Origin: Thiohalocapsa sp. PB-PSB1 | Lineage (GTDB): Bacteria; Pseudomonadota; Gammaproteobacteria; Chromatiales; Chromatiaceae | Reading direction: 5' to 3' | Assembly: GCA_016745215.1 (NCBI GenBank) | Contig: CP050890.1 | Span: 868,001-932,000, forward strand | Length of the DNA: 64,000 nt | Part shown: positions 44,466-53,866 of the stretch, in pieces | Layout: each line of letters opens with the position of its first letter | How positions within the stretch are numbered: the stretch's first letter is position 1 | Translations under genes and position numbers: made by a program | Notes under the pieces: model-generated | What the model was told of the DNA's origin: nothing | The model's database searches: none | Seen by the model: only the letters and a program-made list of their open reading frames with translations

Positions 44466-45640
44466 GCGAAGACCTCCTCCAGATAGTCGTTGACCAAGGT
44501 GCTGCGGAAAATGATGTGCTCAGCCGGATAGGGGGGGGTAAAGTCAAAATCGAAGGTCACCTTGCCTTGCTGAACCTGGTCCCAGGTGTTCAGTTCCGGA
44601 TCGGCCCAACAGGTGCCGTTGATGATCGCGCCTTGCGATTTTAGATGGCGCAGATAGGCGTTGACCCCCTCAGTCACCTCCTCCACGTAGGTTTTGGTGA
44701 TATTGCGATCGATTGCCCACAGGTGGGCCCGCTGCAGCGCGTCATTGATCAAGTCAGCCGTGCGCCTGACGTTGACGAATACCCATTTGGGGTCGCCTGA
44801 CAGGCTGCGATTGCCCCATAGCCGGTACCCCCCTTGATGGATGATCGTTGCTACCTTGGCTTCGTTCAGCCGGTTGGCACTCGAGAGCCTGTCGCCCAGG
44901 GAAAAGTCGATCGGCCGTGCGGTGCCGACAATACCCACAATTGGTCGATTCGACGGGCTCCACCAGAATCCGCGCTCGTCATCGGATTTGGCGATTACGC
45001 CGGCGACTCGGGCCGACGCCGGCTCGAGTCGGAATGAATCGCCCCCTAGACCGACTTTGACGAACGGATATACCGCGTAGAGGCGGGAACTTGGCGTGAG
45101 TATATTCCCGTTCGTAATCGCCGCGGCAATTGGGTCGGTGACTGTGGGTGGGTCTTCGACGGTCGACGGCACATCAACCACGGCCACCCCGCGCAGGCGT
45201 TCGGCGGCACTGTTCAGTTTATCGACCACCCCTGCTTCGTCGCTGAAGCCCGGCGCGATCAGAATCCGTGGCGTCTGATGGACCACGCTTTCCGCCCCCA
45301 ACAATGCTTGCACCCCGGATTTGACATTTTCAAGGGAACCATCCGCCACCTTGACCACGATCACCCGGGCCGCGGTCTGATCGAGAATGGCGTTCAAGGC
45401 ATACGGCAGGGTGTTGTCCTCCGGGACCTCCGGGATCTCCGGGACCGTCTTGTCTGTCCCAACCGCCCCAAACCGTTCTTCCGCATCTTTGCGTGACCCG
45501 GAGATCAGCACTGGCTCGTTCGTTGGCGCACTGCCGGAAGTGGCGGTGCCCACCAGACCGATCACCGAGGCCTTGACCCCGCCGATCGGCTGCGGTCCCT
45601 TATCGACTTCCTGAATTTCGACCCCGTGTAGAAAAGCCAT
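44462..45640 (-). CDS. contractile tail sheath protein (FI)
   Basis: 392 codons, as in P2 FI. It contains the start FLHGVEIQEVDKGPQPIGGV, SVIGLVGTA, RVAGVIAKSDDERGFWWSPS, and the handshake C-terminal region KVTFDFDFTPPYPAEHIIFR. It drives contraction that pushes the tube out. The size and order show a phage-like sheath and not a TssB/TssC pair. Confidence 0.96.
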   Translation of the reverse strand: MAFLHGVEIQEVDKGPQPIGGVKASVIGLVGTATSGSAPTNEPVLISGSRKDAEERFGAVGTDKTVPEIPEVPEDNTLPYALNAILDQTAARVIVVKVADGSLENVKSGVQALLGAESVVHQTPRILIAPGFSDEAGVVDKLNSAAERLRGVAVVDVPSTVEDPPTVTDPIAAAITNGNILTPSSRLYAVYPFVKVGLGGDSFRLEPASARVAGVIAKSDDERGFWWSPSNRPIVGIVGTARPIDFSLGDRLSSANRLNEAKVATIIHQGGYRLWGNRSLSGDPKWVFVNVRRTADLINDALQRAHLWAIDRNITKTYVEEVTEGVNAYLRHLKSQGAIINGTCWADPELNTWDQVQQGKVTFDFDFTPPYPAEHIIFRSTLVNDYLEEVFA

Positions 45641-45683
45641 TACTTTACCCTTGCTCTAATTAATGGAATGATCGCCATACCTG

Positions 45684-46055
45684 CTAGGGCAGTGTTATAT
45701 TCCCCAGCGTTAGCAGGCTATTGCTCGTTGCGGAATAGCCTTCGATCCGGACCGCAATCTTCCCTTGGCCGGCATCGTCAATATTGCTGCCCAGGTCATC
45801 GTTGCTGAGATCGACCTGTATCTTGGTGAGTCGGATGCGCGGCTCTTGGGTCGTGAGGGCCATGGCTATCGCCGCCTGGATCTCGGCGATCGTGGATGCA
45901 TTGAGCGGCCGATCGACCAGACCGATCACCCGCGAGCCATAGTCGCGCCGCATGACTCGCGATCCGATCGGCGTCGTCAAGATATCGCGAATCGATTGTT
46001 CCAAATGCGCCACGCCTTCGATTGGCTCCCCGGTTTGTGCGTTCATGCCGATCAT
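45684..46055 (-). CDS. baseplate protein gpW (gp25-like)
   Basis: 123 codons. It has the gp25/gpW core: AHLEQSIRDILTTPIGSRVM and RRDYGSRVIGLVDRPLN, with the conserved R-x-x-x-x-x-Y-G-S of this family. It starts sheath polymerisation at the baseplate. It lies between the sheath and a small unknown gene. Confidence 0.95.
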   Translation of the reverse strand: MIGMNAQTGEPIEGVAHLEQSIRDILTTPIGSRVMRRDYGSRVIGLVDRPLNASTIAEIQAAIAMALTTQEPRIRLTKIQVDLSNDDLGSNIDDAGQGKIAVRIEGYSATSNSLLTLGNITLP

Positions 46056-46079
46056 GATGGGTATCCTGTGCTCTGCTCT

Positions 46080-46436
46080 CTAGGCGGTCTTTAATATGTT
46101 CGTGGTTTGCGCTGCCAGCTTATTGCCCCAGTGGTCTTCGGCGTAGTCCTCGGCGAGCAGCATCCCCCTGCCACTTTCCTTAAGCTTGGTTGACCCGGCT
46201 ACCAATTCTACCGTGCTGCTCGCTGTGACCAGTGCGCCCACCGCTTGCGAGTTTGTGCCAAAAAAGCTAAACGTACACTCCGCTTTCTCTATTGCCAGCT
46301 CCCCGTCGACCTTCAGTTTGGCGTGGGTTTCATACACCACCAGCCCGGCTTTCCATTCGCCTGCGTCTGCCGGTGGGTGGGGTATCGTGCCTGGGGTCGC
46401 TTCGACCTGGCCGTCTACGGCTACCGATTTCGTCAC
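46080..46436 (-). CDS. small tail-cluster protein of unknown function
   Basis: 118 codons. It starts MTKSVAVDGQVEATPGTIPH. The middle is beta-rich (THAKLKVDGELAIEKAECTF) and the end reads GRGMLLAEDYAEDHWGNKLA. Its length, beta content and place between spike gpV and gpW suggest a spike tip or PAAR-like cap, but I do not see the PAAR motif. It is presumably co-transcribed with the baseplate genes. Confidence 0.6.
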   Translation of the reverse strand: MTKSVAVDGQVEATPGTIPHPPADAGEWKAGLVVYETHAKLKVDGELAIEKAECTFSFFGTNSQAVGALVTASSTVELVAGSTKLKESGRGMLLAEDYAEDHWGNKLAAQTTNILKTA

Positions 46437-46481
46437 TCTCAGCCCCCATTTATCGTCTAAGAAATCCCCTGCGCACAGCTG

Positions 46482-47258
46482 TCAGGTCACGTCGGCGCCA
46501 TTGTCATCCACCGTCACGGTCGTTGTTCCGCCCATCAGTACGATTTTGGGCGATGTGAGCGTGATTCCATCATCGCTGATTTCAAGAGTGCTTTTCTTTG
46601 TACCGGTGATCTTAACGAACTTGTCCGCCACCTGAATCACGGTCTCGTCGATGGTGATATCAACACTTCCTCCGTTGTCCGTGAGTGCCGCGCGAACCGA
46701 GACGCTCGGTTCCTTATCATCGTGTGTCCGCTTAATGCGGCAGGTAACGCTGTGGCTGTTCGAGTCGTATTCCATAGTCGTCCCATCACGGTAGATTTGC
46801 CTGTGGACATGTTCGGCAGATTCCGCGGGCAGATGCTCAGGCGCGGACGTATCAGTGAGCGATTGGGTCAAATCCGCTTCCTCTGGGAAATACACACGGG
46901 AGCCTCGATAAATCGATCCCGCGACGACTCCGAGTGCTAGATTTCCCGATGGCGCCAAGACAAGTACCTGCTCATGCAGATCTGGCTTCCACCATTCGGC
47001 ATCGCGCCCAGCGCGACGTGTCAGCCATGGCATCCAACTGCGTGTATAGGTTTTGGGCTTCTCCCCGCCAATGTGAACCAACACGCAGGCACCGGCTGCC
47101 GGTTTGGGAGGGTCGCCTTTCTCCGGCGCGACGATTTTCCCAATTTGCACGGTGTTGCTCAGCATGAAGTCATGCTTTGCAATATGGCCAGCGACGGCAT
47201 CGTCAGGTCGGATGTCTTCGATGGGTTGCTCGAGTTGGTCTTCTCGCTCTTCAGGCAT
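46482..47258 (-). CDS. baseplate spike protein gpV
   Basis: 258 codons. The OB-fold region is VQIGKIVAPEKGDPP and ACVLVHIGGEKPKTYTRSWM, then the conserved LVLAPSGNLALGVVAGSIYR. A beta-helix-like C-terminus follows (SVDITIDETVIQVADKFVKI, TTTVTVDDNG), which makes the membrane-piercing needle. Its separation from gpD is P2-like. It follows the DUF1834 gene with two bases between. Confidence 0.93.
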   Translation of the reverse strand: MPEEREDQLEQPIEDIRPDDAVAGHIAKHDFMLSNTVQIGKIVAPEKGDPPKPAAGACVLVHIGGEKPKTYTRSWMPWLTRRAGRDAEWWKPDLHEQVLVLAPSGNLALGVVAGSIYRGSRVYFPEEADLTQSLTDTSAPEHLPAESAEHVHRQIYRDGTTMEYDSNSHSVTCRIKRTHDDKEPSVSVRAALTDNGGSVDITIDETVIQVADKFVKITGTKKSTLEISDDGITLTSPKIVLMGGTTTVTVDDNGADVT

Positions 47259-47260
47259 GC

Positions 47261-47887
47261 TTATCCTTCGGTGGTTGCTTGTGTAATGACCAGACTGGTC
47301 TTACCGTGCATCGTCGAAAACACTTCCGTCGGCGTGGGCACAGCCGGCTCGGCCGCAAACGCGTCCGTACCGATTCTGAGCTTCTGCTCCCACGTGACCG
47401 CCCAGATGGCTAAATTCTTTATAAGGCTATCACCACCATACAAGTCGGCGGCTCTCGCGAGAACTGACACGCCGGTCCGCCAGCTCGAGGTGTCCGACTT
47501 GAATCCCTGGGCCAAGCCATGCAGATCCTGGGATTCTATCGCCGAAGCTGGATGCGCATAGCTCAAGCCCCATTGTTGCCCGGCGATATGTACGAGCAAG
47601 CGGGGAATAAGCTCCTGTGCAGCGAACTCTCGTTCTCGGGCGTTGGAATTCACGACCAGCAAGTACGCGACCATCCGTACGACGGTATCTTGCTCTTCGG
47701 TTTCCACGTAGGTCATTTCACCCGTTCCGGCCATGGCGACGAAGACGGCTGGGGTTTGCTGATGCAACGCCGACAGTTCGGTGGTTTCCAACAGGCCGGC
47801 GAGCGCCTTACACGCTTTGAGACGTTCGGCCAACTTGTTACCGATACTGGCGACAACTGTGTCTGTATAATCGGAAAAGTGGCTCAT
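47261..47887 (-). CDS. phage Gp37/DUF1834-type tail protein
   Basis: 208 codons from ATG 47887 (MSHFSDYTDTVVASIG); an open frame adds four residues. It matches the DUF1834/Gp37 family of Mu-like tails: FVAMAGTGEMTYVETEEQDT, LLVVNSNAREREFAAQELIP and LYGGDSLIKNLAIWAVTWEQ. It is probably a tail terminator or minor tail protein. It is the first gene of the long minus-strand unit, so the promoter should lie in 47888-48140; no clear promoter was seen. Confidence 0.8.
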   Translation of the reverse strand: MSHFSDYTDTVVASIGNKLAERLKACKALAGLLETTELSALHQQTPAVFVAMAGTGEMTYVETEEQDTVVRMVAYLLVVNSNAREREFAAQELIPRLLVHIAGQQWGLSYAHPASAIESQDLHGLAQGFKSDTSSWRTGVSVLARAADLYGGDSLIKNLAIWAVTWEQKLRIGTDAFAAEPAVPTPTEVFSTMHGKTSLVITQATTEG

Positions 47888-48144
47888 CGCATATACCAAC
47901 CCCAGTCTGTCGTAAATATTCGACTACCCTATTACCCATAAAGATCAGCGAACTGGCAACGGCCTGAGGTGTTGGTCCAATGGACAAACCCATAAGTCCT
48001 CAATGGGGCAATCGGTTTTCCGGTCGGCCTCAGTTTTCCACGGGCTTTGGCTTGGCCCAGATAAAGCAGCATGGTTCAAGTCAGGGTAACACTTCCTGCT
48101 GACTTTGGACTATAACCTATCGAAATAAAATCATAATAGTCTCG

Positions 48145-48620
48145 TCACACCGTCCCGGAGCGTTGCCCTGCTGCCTTGACGAACCCTTGCTTCGTCAGAA
48201 AGGTGTCCATGTCGGCGGTATACGGCCAGTCGTGGCCGCGCAGTGCCTTGCTAAAGGACTCCCAACCGGCCGCGGTAGCAAGCGCCGGTTTTCTGCTCAG
48301 GGTGAGCTTGCCTTGGTCCTGGAGCCGCTGCAGCGCGGCGATGAACGCCCCGGAAGATCTTGGACAGGGCCGCACGTGGCACAGGAAGCTCTTGGGTGCG
48401 CGCACGAAGGCACTGCAGTCGTTCGTGAGCGCCCCACCGGCGATGATGCAATGGACGTGCGGGTGGTCGTTGAGGATCTGTCCCCGGGTATGCAGGACCA
48501 TGATGATGCCGAGCTTGCCGTCCCACCAATTCTGGAAGAAGGTCTGGAGGATCTCGGCGGCGAGCGTGAACAACAGGCCGTAGGCCAACTCGCGGTTGTA
48601 GCGCGCCAGGGGTATCAGGG
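48145..48620 (-). pseudogene. IS91-family transposase, 3' part cut by ISAs1
   Basis: It contains the Y2 transposase segment LARYNRELAYGLLFTLAAEI and the HUH motif HPHVHCIIAGGAL. The frame is broken at the 10-bp duplication GGTATCAGGG; the upstream part continues at 51360-51420 with LELLPMQCFHLVFALPRALI. The catalytic tyrosines expected downstream were not found before the stop at 48145. Confidence 0.8.
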
Positions 48621-48739
48621 CAGGGCAAACGCATCTAAATTTCCCATTTTAGGCCGCCTGTAGGACATCTAGTAACTGCTCAAGATAATCTGTATCCCAG
48701 CCGGCACGGAGTCGCTTTAATTTAATGCTTTTCTTTGAG

Positions 48740-50194
48740 CAATACCTTCGCCAAAAATTAGCGCCAAAAATTAGGTGGGCGACAGCCCGAGGTGATAGGT
48801 TATCCAGTTACTAATCCGAAGACCTATTCCCTCAGGAGGCTATCGCCCATGCCCGACATTATGCTGATCTTGAGCTGCTTAAGCCAGAGCGTAGATAAGA
48901 CGAGCCTTGGCCGTTTGGGTTGCGTTGTGGAAGGGCTGTTGGCGATGACGGGGCGGGTAACGATGCGGGGGCTATCGCGCTGGACCGAGCGCGGGGGAAG
49001 CGATCGGACGCTGCAGCGGTTGTTCAACACCACGCTCAGTTGGGGCCAAGTGCATTGGCTGGTGATTCGCCAGCACCTGCTGGGCGACGAAACGCACTGG
49101 TTGCTGGCGGGCGATGAAGTGGTGGTGAGCAAATCGGGCAAGAAGACCCACGGTCTGGATCGTTTTTTCTCCTCGGTGGTTGGCAAGACGATCCCGGGGT
49201 TGTGTTTTCTGAGCCTGTCGTTGATTAGCGTGCAACGGCGCTGTTCGTACCCATTGCGCCTGGAGCCGATTCTCAAAGAGACGGCCGCGAGCTGCCCGAA
49301 AGCGTCCAAAGCGGGTCGGGGTAAGGACCGAGGGCGGCCGAAAGGTAGCCGCAATGGCAATCGCCGGGAGGTGAGTCTGTCGCCCTATTTGCAGTTCGTT
49401 CAAAACCTTCTGCGCCAGGTGCTGGCACTGGTGTGCCAGACGCTGACGGTGCGTTATTTCGTCTTCGACGGGGCCTTCGGCCATCATCAAGCGCTGCAAA
49501 TGGTCCGTCGCACGGGCTTAGAGTTGATCAGCAAATTGCGCCACAACAGCGCGCTGTATCTGCCCTATGACGGCCCCTACGCCGGGCGCGGCCCGCGGCG
49601 CAAGTACGGCAGCAAGCTCGATTATCAACACTTGCCGCCGTGCTTTCTCAAAGCCACTTCCGTGGAAGGACAGGTTCATACGGCCATCTACCAACTGCCC
49701 GTTTGGCACAAAAAATTCCCCGACCGGCTCAATGTCGTGATCCTTGTCAAGACCAACCAACGCACCGGTGCCCAGGCCCATGTCATCCTTTTCAGTAGTG
49801 ATCTCGAGTTAGGCTACGAAGCGCTCATCGATTACTATCGCTTGCGCTTCCAAATCGAGTTCAACTTCCGAGACGCCAAACAGTACTGGGGCTTGGAAGA
49901 CTTCATGGTGACCAAGCCAACGCCGGTCTACAACAGTGCCAACCTGGCGATGCTGATGATCAACCTGTCCCAGATCCTGATGCGAACGGTGCGCGAGCAC
50001 TGTCCGAGCTTTAGCGTCAATGACCTCAAAGCCCACTTCCGCGGCCGGAAATACGTCCTGGAGGTGTTAAAAATGCTTCCGGAAATGCCCGAAGCAAATA
50101 GTATTGACCAAGCCCTTGAGCAGGCTGCAAATCTGGGGCGGATTAATCAAGAACTTAGTGCAGCATGAGATCGGGTCATTTGGCGAAGGTATTG
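48740..50194 (+). mobile_element. IS4-superfamily insertion sequence inside ISAs1 copy 1
   Basis: 1,455 bp. The ends CAATACCTTCGCCAAA and TTTGGCGAAGGTATTG are perfect 16-mers. The flanks TTTGAG at 48734-48739 and 50195-50200 are a 6-bp duplication; the intact ISAs1 copy at 53164 has a single TTTGAG there in complement, which confirms it. Confidence 0.92.
48849..50168 (+). CDS. IS4-superfamily transposase
   Basis: 439 codons from ATG 48849, nine bases after AGGAGG. The DDE residues are in LLAGDEVVVSKSG, YFVFDGAFGHHQ and the Y-(2)-R-(3)-E-(6)-K signature YYRLRFQIEFNFRDAKQYWG. The frame is intact. The short 6-bp target duplication suits a group within the IS4 superfamily; the exact family is not certain. 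Confidence 0.9.
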   Translation: MPDIMLILSCLSQSVDKTSLGRLGCVVEGLLAMTGRVTMRGLSRWTERGGSDRTLQRLFNTTLSWGQVHWLVIRQHLLGDETHWLLAGDEVVVSKSGKKTHGLDRFFSSVVGKTIPGLCFLSLSLISVQRRCSYPLRLEPILKETAASCPKASKAGRGKDRGRPKGSRNGNRREVSLSPYLQFVQNLLRQVLALVCQTLTVRYFVFDGAFGHHQALQMVRRTGLELISKLRHNSALYLPYDGPYAGRGPRRKYGSKLDYQHLPPCFLKATSVEGQVHTAIYQLPVWHKKFPDRLNVVILVKTNQRTGAQAHVILFSSDLELGYEALIDYYRLRFQIEFNFRDAKQYWGLEDFMVTKPTPVYNSANLAMLMINLSQILMRTVREHCPSFSVNDLKAHFRGRKYVLEVLKMLPEMPEANSIDQALEQAANLGRINQELSAA

Positions 50195-51369
50195 TTTGAG
50201 GTCGTATCTTTCCTGAGAATATTGAGTGCAATGTGCCGTAGGATGGAATAGTTTTCAGGTGCATGACCTTTTCGCGTTCGATTGGCATCTTCGGAAAAGG
50301 ACACATCCAGAACCCAATGCAGTGAATTCTCAATTCCCCAATGAGAGCGAACCGCTTGGGCAAATCGTTTAACATCGCCTGACAGGCTAGCAATAAAATA
50401 GCGCCGGTCCGTGGTCACTTTTTTTCCATCATCTCGAATCGACTCTACCATCCCGATCCCCCGGAAACCTTTCCATTGTTCGGCGTAATGCCCTAAGGAA
50501 TGATCAGTGAAATAATAATACCGACGCGTCTCCAGGCGACCATGTTTTTTCTCTTTCGTTTCAAGAAAAACACTCGCATCCCGGCAGCATTGGTCGAGAT
50601 CGACCGATTCGAACCAAGCGATGACATCTTGATGAAAAGTGCTCTGGTTGCCTTTCAATGAAAATACCCAATCTGCTTGTTTTTCAACAATTTTCTCCGC
50701 AATCTTCTTTTGGCATCCCATCGCGTCAATACTGACTACACAGCCTTTGATCTCCAGTAAATCCAACAATTTCGGTATCGCTGTAATTTCATTTGATTTT
50801 TCTTCGGTCTTGAGTTGACCCAATACGAGCGATGAGTGACAAGCCCACGCACTCACCATGTGAATTGCCTTATTTCCATTAGCTCTATCATGCGATCTGC
50901 GCACCGTTTTCCCATCGATCGGTATAATATCCCCATCAAACTTCGGCTCTATCGACTTCACCCAGGAGATGAAACAGGTTCGGAATTGATCGGGGTCAAT
51001 ACGGGCAAATACACGATTGAACGTATCATGCGAGGGAATCCCATTGGGCAATTCCAAAAACTTCCGTAACCACTGTTCATGGGTTTGACCAAACTCCTCC
51101 ATCGCATCCCAGCTCTCTCCCATACATAACGTCGAACAAATCGCTATCGTTATGATATCAGCCAGCTTATGCCTTTTTGTCCTGTCGATACGGGGGTCGT
51201 TCAGATCGGAAAAATGACCGGCGATTGTCGTATCTTTTTCCTCTTCATTTATAGGTCTGATCATTCCCATTTTAATAACCCTCTATTAAATCATATGATC
51301 TTCAATTTTCGCCATCATAACACATTGTTTTCTAAATATTTTTAGATGCGTTTGCCCTGGGTATCAGGG

Positions 51370-51525
51370 CACGCGGCAGGGCGAAGACGAGGTGGAAGCA
51401 CTGCATCGGCAACAGCTCCAGATAGAATAAAAGGATACCAGAAAGAATAAATAAAAGGATACCAGAAAGAATAAATAAAAGGATACCAGAAAGAATAAAA
51501 GAATAAAAGAATAAAAGCAGCAATT
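51370..51525 (-). repeat. IS91 fragment followed by 24-bp tandem repeat
   Basis: 51370-51420 continues the IS91 transposase upstream of the ISAs1 insertion. From 51422, a unit of AAAGAATAAATAAAAGGATA plus CCAG repeats about three times and decays into AAAGAAT units. The tract replaces the zinc-binding region of the transposase. Confidence 0.75.
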
Positions 51526-51683
51526 CCCGCTGTGTACGAGCACGATCGCCCGAGCGCGGCGCGAGCGCGTGTGGAAACCGCACAGGCAAACACGGGCTTC
51601 GCCACGAGACGACGCTGTTGTTCTGACTGGCTTTTTGGTTACCCTCGTGATGTTCTTCAAGTACATTCGTTCACGGCCGTCAA

Positions 51684-51821
51684 CTAGGAGGTGTCAGGCG
51701 GCAAGGGCAGCAGAGGCGGCTGGATAATGGAGCGATAGAGCGTGTCCCAATCGGGAATCAGGCAGAGATCGAAGCGAGCGCGCAGTTTGCGCCACAAGCG
51801 CGTCTTGCTCTGCGCCGCCGT
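51684..51821 (-). pseudogene. C-terminal gene fragment cut by ISAzo13 copy 2
   Basis: The minus-strand frame from the IS edge reads AAQSKTRLWRKLRARFDLCL and then IPDWDTLYRSIIQPPLLPLP to a stop at 51684. I do not recognise it. The gene on the other side of the IS, on the same strand, is the metallophosphoesterase, so it might be that gene's displaced tail, but the joint could not be shown to be in frame. Confidence 0.4.
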
Positions 51822-51920
51822 TAAGGAACGGAAATTAGATAACTTGCGCAGTTCATCAGAAGGGAGAAGGTATAGTATCATTTTTGCCTCTGCAACCAAG
51901 CCAAACTTCTGGAGACCTAA

Positions 51921-53237
51921 ATGGAGCGTTATTCCCCCCAAGTAGAAGAATCGATGCGTCGTTTCTATATGGGCCTGAATGAGAAAGATCGCCGTCTGTA
52001 TGCAGGCTTAGAAGCCTTGAAGTATGGTCGCGGTGGTCGCGTGTATATTGCGAAGGTGCTGGGTTGCAGCCGAAACACCGTAAGCAAAGGCGCGCGCGAG
52101 ATGAGCGGTTTATCTGAGCACGAGGTACACGAGCAGCTTCGCGGGGACAAAGTCGGGACCAAGCCCCGGGTGCGCAAACGTGGTGGTGGTCGTCGCCCCT
52201 ATGAGCAGACGTGGGGGCCGTCGTTGGACGAGAAGTTCCTGGCGGTTCTACGCCATCATACCGCGGGCGATCCGATGGATGAAAAGGTCCGCTGGACGAA
52301 CCTCACCCTGGGTGAGATTGTCGCGGCATTGCGAGAAGATCATCAGATCCAGATCAGCCAATGGGTCGTGCGCAAGCTGTTAAAAAAACATGGCTACCGT
52401 CGCCGCAAAGCGCAGAAGAAAACGACCATGAAGGACGAGATCAAACACCGCGATGCCCAATTTGAGAAGATCACGCAACTCAAAGCCGCCGATCAGGCCG
52501 CGGGCAATCCGATCGTCAGCATGGATACCAAGAAGAAAGAAAATCTTGGCAATTTTTACCGTGACGGGCAGTTGTATACCTTAGAAGCCCTGCACACCTA
52601 CGACCATGATTTCAACAGCTTTGCTGAAGGGGTCATCATTCCGCATAGCTTCTATGACATCAAGCATAATGTCGGCTACATCCAACTCGGGAATAGCCAC
52701 GATACCAGTGAATTTGCCTGCGACAGTTTTCGGCATTGGTGGTGTAACCACGGTCGCCTACACTATCCCAGCGCTACCTCCATCCTGGTGCTGTGCGATG
52801 GGGGCGGGAGTAACAGTTCCCGTCACTACCTCTTTAAACAGGACTTGCAGAGCCTCGCCGATGAGCTTGGGATCGAAATTCGCATTGCTCATTATCCGCC
52901 CTACTGTTCTAAGTACAATCCCATCGAACACCGTCTCTTTCCCCATGTGACCCGTGCCTGCCAAGGCGTGATTTTCACCAGTACCGAGTTGGTCAAGGAA
53001 CTCATGGAAAACACCCACACTTCAACGGGACTCAAGGCGTTCGTTCATGTCATCGATAAGGTCTATGAAACGGGGCGAAAAGTGGCGGCAGATTTCAAGC
53101 AAAACATGCGCATCCTCTTTGATGCGTTTTTGCCAGCATGGAATTATCGCGCCGTTCCTGCTGCAGGGCAAACGCATCTAAAAATATATAGAAAACAATG
53201 TGTTATGATGGCAAAAATTGAAGATCATATGATTTAA
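51921..53237 (+). CDS. ISAzo13-family transposase with replaced C-terminus
   Basis: 438 codons. It is identical to copy 1 except for scattered changes (for example EVL to KVL, YNHGR to CNHGR). After AWNYRAVPAA the frame runs into the ISAs1 end and adds GQTHLKIYRKQCVMMAKIED and a few more residues. All DDE residues remain. Only the last six native residues are lost, so activity is possible. Confidence 0.88.
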   Translation: MERYSPQVEESMRRFYMGLNEKDRRLYAGLEALKYGRGGRVYIAKVLGCSRNTVSKGAREMSGLSEHEVHEQLRGDKVGTKPRVRKRGGGRRPYEQTWGPSLDEKFLAVLRHHTAGDPMDEKVRWTNLTLGEIVAALREDHQIQISQWVVRKLLKKHGYRRRKAQKKTTMKDEIKHRDAQFEKITQLKAADQAAGNPIVSMDTKKKENLGNFYRDGQLYTLEALHTYDHDFNSFAEGVIIPHSFYDIKHNVGYIQLGNSHDTSEFACDSFRHWWCNHGRLHYPSATSILVLCDGGGSNSSRHYLFKQDLQSLADELGIEIRIAHYPPYCSKYNPIEHRLFPHVTRACQGVIFTSTELVKELMENTHTSTGLKAFVHVIDKVYETGRKVAADFKQNMRILFDAFLPAWNYRAVPAAGQTHLKIYRKQCVMMAKIEDHMI

Positions 53238-53866
53238 TAGAGGGTTATTAAAATGGGAATGATCAGACCTATAAATGAAGAGGAAAAAGATACGACAATC
53301 GCCGGTCATTTTTCCGATCTGAACGACCCCCGTATCGACAGGACAAAAAGGCATAAGCTGGCTGATATCATAACGATAGCGATTTGTTCGACGTTATGTA
53401 TGGGAGAGAGCTGGGATGCGATGGAGGAGTTTGGTCAAACCCATGAACAGTGGTTACGGAAGTTTTTGGAATTGCCCAATGGGATTCCCTCGCATGACAC
53501 GTTCAATCGTGTATTTGCCCGTATTGACCCCGATCAATTCCGAACCTGTTTCATCTCCTGGGTGAAGTCGATAGAGCCGAAGTTTGATGGGGATATTATA
53601 CCGATCGATGGGAAAACGGTGCGCAGATCGCATGATAGAGCTAATGGAAATAAGGCAATTCACATGGTGAGTGCGTGGGCTTGTCACTCATCGCTCGTAT
53701 TGGGTCAACTCAAGACCGAAGAAAAATCAAATGAAATTACAGCGATACCGAAATTGTTGGATTTACTGGAGATCAAAGGCTGTGTAGTCAGTATTGACGC
53801 GATGGGATGCCAAAAGAAGATTGCGGGGAAAATTGTTGAAAAACAAGCAGATTGGGTATTTTCTTT

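Larger units (their letters stand above)
48649..51270 (-). pseudogene. ISAs1-family transposase, interrupted
   Basis: The 5' part (50195-51270) starts MGMIRPINEEEKDTTIAGHF and carries the DDE segments IPIDGKTVRRSHD and SIDAMGCQKKIAEKI, then SHWGIENSLHWVLDVSFSED. The frame leaves the gene after LRKDTTS at the IS4-like insertion. The last 30 codons lie at 48649-48739. With the IS in place a product of 364 residues with a changed tail is still possible. Confidence 0.9.
48621..51359 (-). mobile_element. ISAs1-family insertion sequence, copy 1, itself split
   Basis: The inverted ends CAGGGCAAACGCATCTAAA and TTTAGATGCGTTTGCCCTG are perfect 19-mers. The target duplication GGTATCAGGG lies at 48611-48620 and 51360-51369. 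A 1,455-bp IS sits inside at 48740-50194. Without it and its duplication the element is about 1.28 kb. Confidence 0.93.

Noticed and set aside
32507..47887. Prophage
   Set aside because: No capsid, portal, terminase, replication, integrase or lysis gene in or beside the tail block; the block ends with an ATPase and DUF4157 protein that phages do not carry.
32507..47887. Type VI secretion system
   Set aside because: One phage-type sheath gene of P2 FI type instead of TssB/TssC, and no TssJLM membrane complex or ClpV.
51422..51525. CRISPR or iteron array
   Set aside because: The copies abut without spacers and the tract lies inside a transposase remnant without a replication gene.
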